Shown here: positions 58,717 through 64,000 of the stretch, one piece after another
How the letters are laid out: each line of letters starts with the position of its first letter
Position numbering within the stretch: the first letter of the stretch is position 1
Source of the DNA: Micromonospora sp. WMMA1947
Lineage (GTDB): Bacteria > Actinomycetota > Actinomycetes > Mycobacteriales > Micromonosporaceae
Reading direction: 5' to 3'
DNA: 64,000 bases
Assembly (NCBI RefSeq): GCF_027497355.1
Contig: NZ_CP114909.1
Location: forward strand, 3,038,001-3,102,000
Translations under genes and position numbers: made by a program
Notes under the pieces: model-generated
The model's input: only the letters and a program-made list of their open reading frames with translations
What the model was told of the DNA's origin: nothing
Databases searched by the model: none

Positions 58717-59526
58717 GTGAGCACTCCGATTCGCGCGTCGTCGATCCTGCCCGGCCGCCGGGAGGACATCGAGCTGCACACCGCCGACGGGCTGACGCTC
58801 GTCGGCGAGTTGGCCCGGCCGCTGGACCGCGAACCGGCCGCCACACTGGTCTGCCTGCACCCGCTGCCCACGCACGGCGGGATGATGGACAGCCACGTGT
58901 TCCGCAAGGCGGCGTGGCGGCTGCCCGCGATGGCCGGCCTGGCCGTGCTCCGGTTCAACACCCGAGGCACCAGCAGCGTCCGCGGCACCAGCGAGGGCGC
59001 GTTCGACGGCGCGGTCGGCGAGAAGTTCGACGTGGCCGCCGCGATCGAGTACGCCGAGTTCCACGAGCTGCCGAACATCTGGCTGGTCGGGTGGTCGTTC
59101 GGCACCGACCTGGCGCTGAAGTACGGCTGCGACCCGGCGGTGGCCGGCGCGATCCTGCTCTCCCCGCCGCTGCGCTACTCCGCTCCGGAGGACCTGGCGG
59201 TCTGGGCCGAGACGGGCAAGCCGCTCACCGCGCTGGTCCCCGAGTTCGACGACTACCTGCGCCCGGAGGAGGCCCGGGAGCGCTTCGCCGCCGTGCCGCA
59301 GGCCGAGGTGGTGGGCGTGGACGGCGCCAAGCACCTCTGGGTCGGCGACGCGGAGAAGGTACTGGACGAGATCGTCCGGCGGGTCGCCCCCGGCGTACCG
59401 CTGCCGCTGCCGACCACCTGGGACGGCCCGATGGAGACCGGCGACGTCAGCGCGTACGCCGACCGCACCGTCGCCGCGTTCGCGGACACCCCGGTGCCCG
59501 GCCCGGCCCAGCGACGCGCCGAGTAA
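58717..59526 (+). CDS. Alpha/beta-hydrolase
   Basis: 269-residue soluble hydrolase with VCLHPLPTHGG, nucleophile Ser in LVGWSFGTDLAL and His in VDGAKHLWVGD. The HGG and GWSFG pattern matches a dienelactone-hydrolase-like group of actinobacteria. Substrate unknown. GTG start. Confidence 0.87.
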   Translation: MSTPIRASSILPGRREDIELHTADGLTLVGELARPLDREPAATLVCLHPLPTHGGMMDSHVFRKAAWRLPAMAGLAVLRFNTRGTSSVRGTSEGAFDGAVGEKFDVAAAIEYAEFHELPNIWLVGWSFGTDLALKYGCDPAVAGAILLSPPLRYSAPEDLAVWAETGKPLTALVPEFDDYLRPEEARERFAAVPQAEVVGVDGAKHLWVGDAEKVLDEIVRRVAPGVPLPLPTTWDGPMETGDVSAYADRTVAAFADTPVPGPAQRRAE

Positions 59527-59530
59527 CGGC

Positions 59531-60781
59531 TCAGCGGGCGTCCTGGCGCGGTAGCACCACCTCGCGCAGGATCAGCTGCAACGCGGCCACCGTGGGGATC
59601 GCGATGAGCGCGCCGACGACGCCCAGCAGCGCCACCCCGAGCAGCGCGGCGAGCAACGCCGCCACCTCGTTGACCGCGACCGCCCGGCGCATGATCTTCG
59701 GATAGATCAGGTAGTTCTCCACCTGCTGGTAGAGCACGAAGAACACCAGGCAGGCGATGCCCACGGGCAGGTCGGTGGCGAGCCCGACGAGCGTGACCAC
59801 CACCGCGCCGAGCGTCGCGCCGATCTGCGGGATCAGGTCGGTCACCGCGACCACCACGGCCAGGGCGAACGGGTACGGCAGGCCGACCGCCAGCGCGAAC
59901 ACGAACGTGCTCACCCCGGCCAGCACCGCGATGGCCAGTGCCCCGACCATGTAGGCGCCGACCCGGGTCAGGATCTCGTCGCCGATCAGCCGGACCCGCT
60001 CCCGGCGCGAGCGCGGCGCCATCGCGTACCCGAGTTCGCGCATCTTGTCGAAGTACGCCAGGAAGTAGATCGTCAGCACCAGCACGGTGAGCAGGCGGAA
60101 GATCGTCCCGAAGATCAGCTGCGCGCCGCCGAGCACACCGCCGAGCGCCCGCCCGATCGTGTCCGCGTTCGCCGCCGCCTGGACCCGTTCCATCACGTCG
60201 TACCGGATCACCAGGTCGTTGACGGTGGGGTTGCGGCGCAGCTCCTCGACGTACCCGGGCAACTGCTGGACGAACTGGCCGGACTGGGTCACCACCGGCG
60301 GTACCAGCGCCAGCAGCCCGGCGACGATCAGCAGCAGCAGGGTCAGCGTCACCACCGCCACCGCCAGCCCGCGCGGCAGGCCCCACTTGCGCAGCCGGAC
60401 CACCGCCGGGTGCAGGCCGACCGCGAGGAACAGCGCGATCACCACGAGCACCAGGATGCCGGCGGCGTTGCGGATGCCCAGGAACAACGCGTACGCGAGC
60501 AGCACGCCGAGCGCGCCGGTGAACCCGACCAGGAAGGCGCTGCGCCGCAGCGGGCGTCCCGGTACGCCGAAGCGCCCGCTCGGCTCGAACTCGCCCGGCT
60601 CGACCTCGGTCGGCCGCTCGCTGCTCGTGTCCGTGCCGGTCCGCGGGTGCCCCGCGGTGCGCGTGGTCTCGTTCGCGGTGCGCGTGGTGTCGTTCGCGGG
60701 CTTCGCCGCGCCGGTGGAGGAGCCGGAGGTGTTTCCGTCCGCGGCCTCGTCGTCCCGGGCGGCGGATCCCTCCTGCGACAC
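59531..60781 (-). CDS. AI-2E family transporter-like membrane protein
   Basis: 416 residues from GTG 60781, which has GGGGAGG just upstream; the frame extends to 60862 without a site. About 65 disordered residues rich in Thr/Asp/Glu, then around eight membrane helices and the conserved PQIGATLGAVVVTLVGL region of the AI-2E/UPF0118 family. Family members export small molecules, peptides or ions; the true cargo is unknown. Convergent with the hydrolase, 4 nt between stops. Confidence 0.85.
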   Translation of the reverse strand: MSQEGSAARDDEAADGNTSGSSTGAAKPANDTTRTANETTRTAGHPRTGTDTSSERPTEVEPGEFEPSGRFGVPGRPLRRSAFLVGFTGALGVLLAYALFLGIRNAAGILVLVVIALFLAVGLHPAVVRLRKWGLPRGLAVAVVTLTLLLLIVAGLLALVPPVVTQSGQFVQQLPGYVEELRRNPTVNDLVIRYDVMERVQAAANADTIGRALGGVLGGAQLIFGTIFRLLTVLVLTIYFLAYFDKMRELGYAMAPRSRRERVRLIGDEILTRVGAYMVGALAIAVLAGVSTFVFALAVGLPYPFALAVVVAVTDLIPQIGATLGAVVVTLVGLATDLPVGIACLVFFVLYQQVENYLIYPKIMRRAVAVNEVAALLAALLGVALLGVVGALIAIPTVAALQLILREVVLPRQDAR

Positions 60782-60943
60782 CGTGCCTCCCCGCTGCCCG
60801 GCTCGCCCGCCGGTGACGTCCACGGCCGCCGCGCGGCCCTCTGCCCGGAGGGTAGTCGCCACCGCCCGCCCTGGGCCATACCATCACCGCTACCCGCCGC
60901 CTCAGCCGTCCGGCGGGTCGGGGAGTGGCGTGGTCCGGGCGGG

Positions 60944-60980
60944 CCGGATGCCGCCACTTCGGCGAAGTGGCGGCATCCGG
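60944..60980 (-). terminator. Hairpin terminator after the Scy/FilP-like gene
   Basis: A perfect 17-bp inverted repeat (60944-60960 with 60964-60980), loop GGC, lies 10 nt beyond the stop of the minus-strand gene ending at 60991. Confidence 0.82.
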
Positions 60981-60990
60981 AGGCGGTGGA

Positions 60991-63048
60991 TCAGTCCTTG
61001 TCGACGGTCACCGTGCTGGGCTTGGCGCTGCGCTCGTCGGTGGTCGGCTTGGTCGGGCGCTTGCCGTTCTCGCCGGTGCTGGTGATCTTCGTCGGGGTGG
61101 CGCCCCGGCCGCCCTCGCCCGGCACGGCGGCCACCGTGGGCTCACCGTCCACGCCCGCGCCGGCGGGGGAGTCCATGGTGGTGACCGGTTCGCCGACCGG
61201 CTTCGCCTTGCCCGCCTCCGCCGGCGCGGCGTCGCCCTTCGCCGCTGCGGCGCCATCGGGGACGGGAGCGGCGGCACCCTTCGCTGCCACCGGCGCACCG
61301 CTGCCGACCGGGGCGTCTGCGGGCTCGTCGCCGTCGTCGGTGCCCCGGCCGGAGGCGGCGGTGGCGAGCTCGTCCGGGTCGACAGGGGTGGCCGCGATTC
61401 CGGCCGAGTCGGCGTCGCGCCGCAGGTCGGTGAGCCGGCGCTGCAGGTCGTCGGACTCCTGCCGCGACTTCCACGTCTCGGTACGCAGGTCGGCCAGCTC
61501 CTGCTGGGCCTTGGCGATCTCCAGCATCACGCCGGCGAGCTGCTGCCGGCCGGCGGCCACCTCCTGCTGGGTCGAGGCCAGGTGCTGCTGGGTGGTGGCG
61601 AGGTGCTGCTGGGTCGTGGCCGCGTACTCCTCGAACTGGCGGCGCGAGGCCGCGACGTGCTCGTCGGCCTTGCGGCGCTGCGCGGTGGCGTCCGCCTCGG
61701 CGCGGCGCAGCAGCTCGGCGGCCTCCAGCTCGGCCTGCTGCCGCATGCTCAGCGCGTCGGCCTCGGCGGCCTCCCGGACGCCGGCGGCGGTGCGCTCGAT
61801 CTCGTCGCGCCGCGTGGTGTACGCCTGCTCCAGTTCCTCCTGCCGCTTGGCGTGCTGCTTGTCCAGCTCGTCGCGGCGCTTGGCGAACTCCTGCTCGGCG
61901 GCGGCCCGGCGCTGGGCCAGCTCCTTCTCCGCGCTGTCCCGCCGCTCGGTGACCTCCTTCTCCACCCCGGCCCGCCACGCGCCCAGCTCCTGCTGGGTCT
62001 GGGCGCGGGCCTGCTGCACGTACGCCTCGGTCTCGGTGCGCATGCGCTGCACGTACGCCTCGACCTCGGCGCGGTTGCGCTTGCCGGCCTCGGCGGCCTC
62101 GGTGGTGAGCCGGTTGGCTTCGGTGCGGGCCCGGCCGCGGGTGGCCTTGGCGGCCTCCTCCGCGTCGTCCACGATCTTCTTGGCCTCGGCCAGCGCCTTG
62201 GCGTGCGTGGCCCGGCCGGCCTCGGCGGCGGCGTCGGTGAGCCGCTTGGCCTCCTGCTGGCCCTTGGCGTGCACCTCCTTGGCGGCCTCGCGGAGCTGGT
62301 TCGCCTCCTGCTGGGCCTTCGCCAGCGCCTCCTTGGCCGCCTCGCGCAGCCGGGCGGCCTCCTGCTGGGCCCGGGCGTGGATCTCCTTGGCGGTGTCGCG
62401 GAGCTGGGTGGCCTCCTGCTGGGCCTTCGCCAGCGCGTCCTGGGCGGTCCGGCGCAGCTTCTCGGCCTCGTCCTGGGCGGCCGTCCGCAGCTTCGTCGAC
62501 TCGTCCTGCGCGGCCTTGCGCAGGTTCGCGGACTCGTCCTTGGCGGCCTTGAGGGTGGCCTCGGCCTCGGCCTTGCGGGCGGCGGTGTGCCGCTCCTCCT
62601 CGGCCCGGCGGGCGGCCAGCGCGATCTCGAAGTCCTTCAGCGCCTGGGCGGCCTGCTCCCGGGCCTCCTCGACGATGTGCTCGGCGGCGGCGCGGCGGGC
62701 CTCGATCTCCTCGTTGGCGGCGGCCAGGATGTCGTCGGCCTGCTCCTCGGCCATGGTGAGGATCTGCTCGACGCGCGGACCCAGGTGGCGGAACGACGCC
62801 CGGTCCACCACCGCCGCCTGCTTGCGCACCTGGGCCAGGTCGCGCTGGAGCACCTCGACCTGACCGGCCAGCTTGTGGATCTGGGTGTACGCCTGTTCGC
62901 GCTCGGTGGTCAACGCCGCGATCTCGTGCTCCGCGCGAGCGACGTAGCGGTCGACCTGTCGTTTCTCGTACCCCCGCAGGGCGGACTCGAAGCTGGGCTC
63001 CGTCGTCACGTCCCCGCCGAGCGCGAACAGTTCCTCGCCGTGCGACAT
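60991..63048 (-). CDS. Scy/FilP-like coiled-coil cytoskeletal protein with DivIVA-type start
   Basis: 685 residues. The N-terminus (SFESALRGYEKRQVDRYV) resembles the DivIVA/Scy/FilP start, followed by FRHLGPRVEQILTMAEEQADDIL as in FilP and Scy. Residues about 60-560 are a long Ala/Glu/Lys/Arg/Gln-rich coiled coil with repeated AKAQQEA and RKAAQDE units; the last about 120 residues are a disordered Pro/Ala/Thr tail. ATG 63048 is set by homology. In Streptomyces scy and filP are adjacent and build the hyphal-tip polar complex; a similar role here is inferred. Confidence 0.82.
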   Translation of the reverse strand: MSHGEELFALGGDVTTEPSFESALRGYEKRQVDRYVARAEHEIAALTTEREQAYTQIHKLAGQVEVLQRDLAQVRKQAAVVDRASFRHLGPRVEQILTMAEEQADDILAAANEEIEARRAAAEHIVEEAREQAAQALKDFEIALAARRAEEERHTAARKAEAEATLKAAKDESANLRKAAQDESTKLRTAAQDEAEKLRRTAQDALAKAQQEATQLRDTAKEIHARAQQEAARLREAAKEALAKAQQEANQLREAAKEVHAKGQQEAKRLTDAAAEAGRATHAKALAEAKKIVDDAEEAAKATRGRARTEANRLTTEAAEAGKRNRAEVEAYVQRMRTETEAYVQQARAQTQQELGAWRAGVEKEVTERRDSAEKELAQRRAAAEQEFAKRRDELDKQHAKRQEELEQAYTTRRDEIERTAAGVREAAEADALSMRQQAELEAAELLRRAEADATAQRRKADEHVAASRRQFEEYAATTQQHLATTQQHLASTQQEVAAGRQQLAGVMLEIAKAQQELADLRTETWKSRQESDDLQRRLTDLRRDADSAGIAATPVDPDELATAASGRGTDDGDEPADAPVGSGAPVAAKGAAAPVPDGAAAAKGDAAPAEAGKAKPVGEPVTTMDSPAGAGVDGEPTVAAVPGEGGRGATPTKITSTGENGKRPTKPTTDERSAKPSTVTVDKD

Positions 63049-63220
63049 GACCCCATCCTCACACGCATCCGGGTCTGCGGGGGCGATACGGACGCCCCTT
63101 CTGGGAGCTACTTCACCCTCCTGGCGAAACGGGCCGCACAAGCATGACGGCGCGGGGCGACACCGGTCACCCGGCGTCACCCCGCGCCGTGGCTCATGCC
63201 CCCGACAGCGGGTGTAACGG

Positions 63221-64000
63221 TCAGCCGGCCGACTCGGCCGTCACCTTCTGCCCGGAGGCGTCGGCCTTCGGCGCCTCGGCCTTGCCGCCGGCCGGCACGC
63301 CCGGCACGATGCCGGCCAGGCCGGACAGCATCTGCCCGAGCTGCGAGGTGACCGCGTCCTTCTGGCGGGTCAGGTCCTCGACCTCGCGGCGGGCCGCCTG
63401 GGTGGTCAGCTCGGCCTCGGTGCGGGCCTCGTTGAGCACCCGCTGCGCCTCGGCGCGCGCCTCGTTGAGGGTCTTGTCGGCCAGGGCCTTGGCCTTGTCG
63501 ACGGTCTCGTTCGCGGTGCGCTCGGACTCGACCCGGCGGGCCTCGGCCCGCTGCTCGATCTCCTTGGCGCGCTCCTGCGCCGCGCGGGCCCGCTGCTCGG
63601 CCTCGTTGACCAGCTTCTGGGTCTGCGAGACCTGGGCGGCGTGCCGCTCCGACTCCTCGCGCTCGGCCTTCTCCCGCCGCTCGGCGAGCTGGAGCTCCAG
63701 GGCCTGGAGATCCTTGTCGCGCTTGTCGCGCGCGTCGGTGAGCAGCTTGGTCGCCTCGGCCCGCTTCTCCTCGGCCTCCCGGGCGGCCTTGGCCCGCTGC
63801 TGGGTGATCTCCCGCTCGGCGGTGGCGCGCAGCGTGGCGACCTCCCGCTCGACCGTCGACTTCAGCTCGGCCACCTCGTGCGCGGTGACCGTACGCAGCT
63901 GCTTGGTCTCCCGGTCGGCGTCGGCGCGCAGCGTGTCGGCCTCGCGGCGGGCCTGCACCCGGACCTCGGCGGCCTCCCGCTCGGCGGCGGTACGGACGCT
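63221..64000 (-). CDS. Coiled-coil protein of the Scy/FilP family (5' end outside window)
   Basis: Only the C-terminal 259 residues are in the window; the frame runs on past position 64000 with no stop. The visible part is coiled coil (KAAREAEEKRAEATKLL), ending TRQKDAVTSQLGQMLSGLAG, which resembles the end of FilP, then a short Pro/Ala/Lys tail. The next gene downstream on the same strand is the other Scy/FilP-like gene, 172 nt away. Confidence 0.8.
   Translation of the reverse strand, partial: SVRTAAEREAAEVRVQARREADTLRADADRETKQLRTVTAHEVAELKSTVEREVATLRATAEREITQQRAKAAREAEEKRAEATKLLTDARDKRDKDLQALELQLAERREKAEREESERHAAQVSQTQKLVNEAEQRARAAQERAKEIEQRAEARRVESERTANETVDKAKALADKTLNEARAEAQRVLNEARTEAELTTQAARREVEDLTRQKDAVTSQLGQMLSGLAGIVPGVPAGGKAEAPKADASGQKVTAESAG

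Overview
The window is 64 kb of very GC-rich chromosome from a filamentous actinobacterium. Codon use, many GTG starts, a separate b and delta subunit in the ATP synthase, NucS mismatch repair, an RF1-PrmC pair and two large Scy/FilP-type coiled-coil genes all fit Actinomycetales. The style of the intergenic palindromes suggests Micromonospora or a close relative; that genus call is an inference, because no rRNA or other marker is present. I found no phage, insertion sequence, CRISPR array, tRNA or rRNA.

Layout. 1-7.6 kb: threonine synthase and homoserine kinase flank an RND exporter, a secreted polysaccharide deacetylase and an MFS transporter. 7.6-19.6 kb: information-processing core (rho, rpmE, prfA, prmC, a Sua5/YrdC protein, a low-molecular-weight phosphatase), with a secreted phosphodiesterase fusion and a diguanylate cyclase between. 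19.7-24.8 kb: accessory block with a class A penicillin-binding protein, a TetR/SDR divergent pair with two operators, and a DUF2867 oxidoreductase. 24.8-35.8 kb: glyA, then the ATP synthase locus atpI-atpZ-atpB-E-F-H-A-G-D, a terminator, an LCP ligase gene, an isolated short atpC and a DUF2550 gene. 35.8-37.5 kb: a 1.1-kb gene-free island of palindromes, then a secreted lysozyme-like protein behind two tandem SigR-type promoters. 37.5-40.8 kb: VOC protein, cobalamin adenosyltransferase, MurA, 3-hydroxybutyryl-CoA dehydrogenase. 40.9-46.9 kb: esterase and two ABC systems around a PadR regulator. 47-50.8 kb: ethylmalonyl-CoA mutase, DUF1540, DUF4126, NucS. 50.8-60.8 kb: aldehyde dehydrogenase, FHA protein, hydrolases, a tandem 3-hydroxyacyl-CoA dehydrogenase, an ECF sigma factor with a membrane partner, and an AI-2E family protein. 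61-64 kb: two Scy/FilP-like coiled-coil genes, the second cut by the window end.

How parts work together. The adenosyltransferase supplies the cofactor that the B12-dependent mutase needs, and two 3-hydroxyacyl-CoA dehydrogenases sit in the same stretch, so C4/C5 acyl-CoA metabolism is concentrated at 38-57 kb. prfA and prmC are substrate and modifying enzyme. The ATP synthase genes are complete, but atpC stands alone behind a terminator and lacks the coding length for the inhibitory C-terminal helices.

Most unusual content. Gene-free gaps hold at least six long hairpins sharing a GATCnnGnAGTT-like arm and conserved loops, and a separate paired GGGGCCC element that abuts stop codons in a fixed orientation at three places. 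These are my best candidates for undescribed elements.
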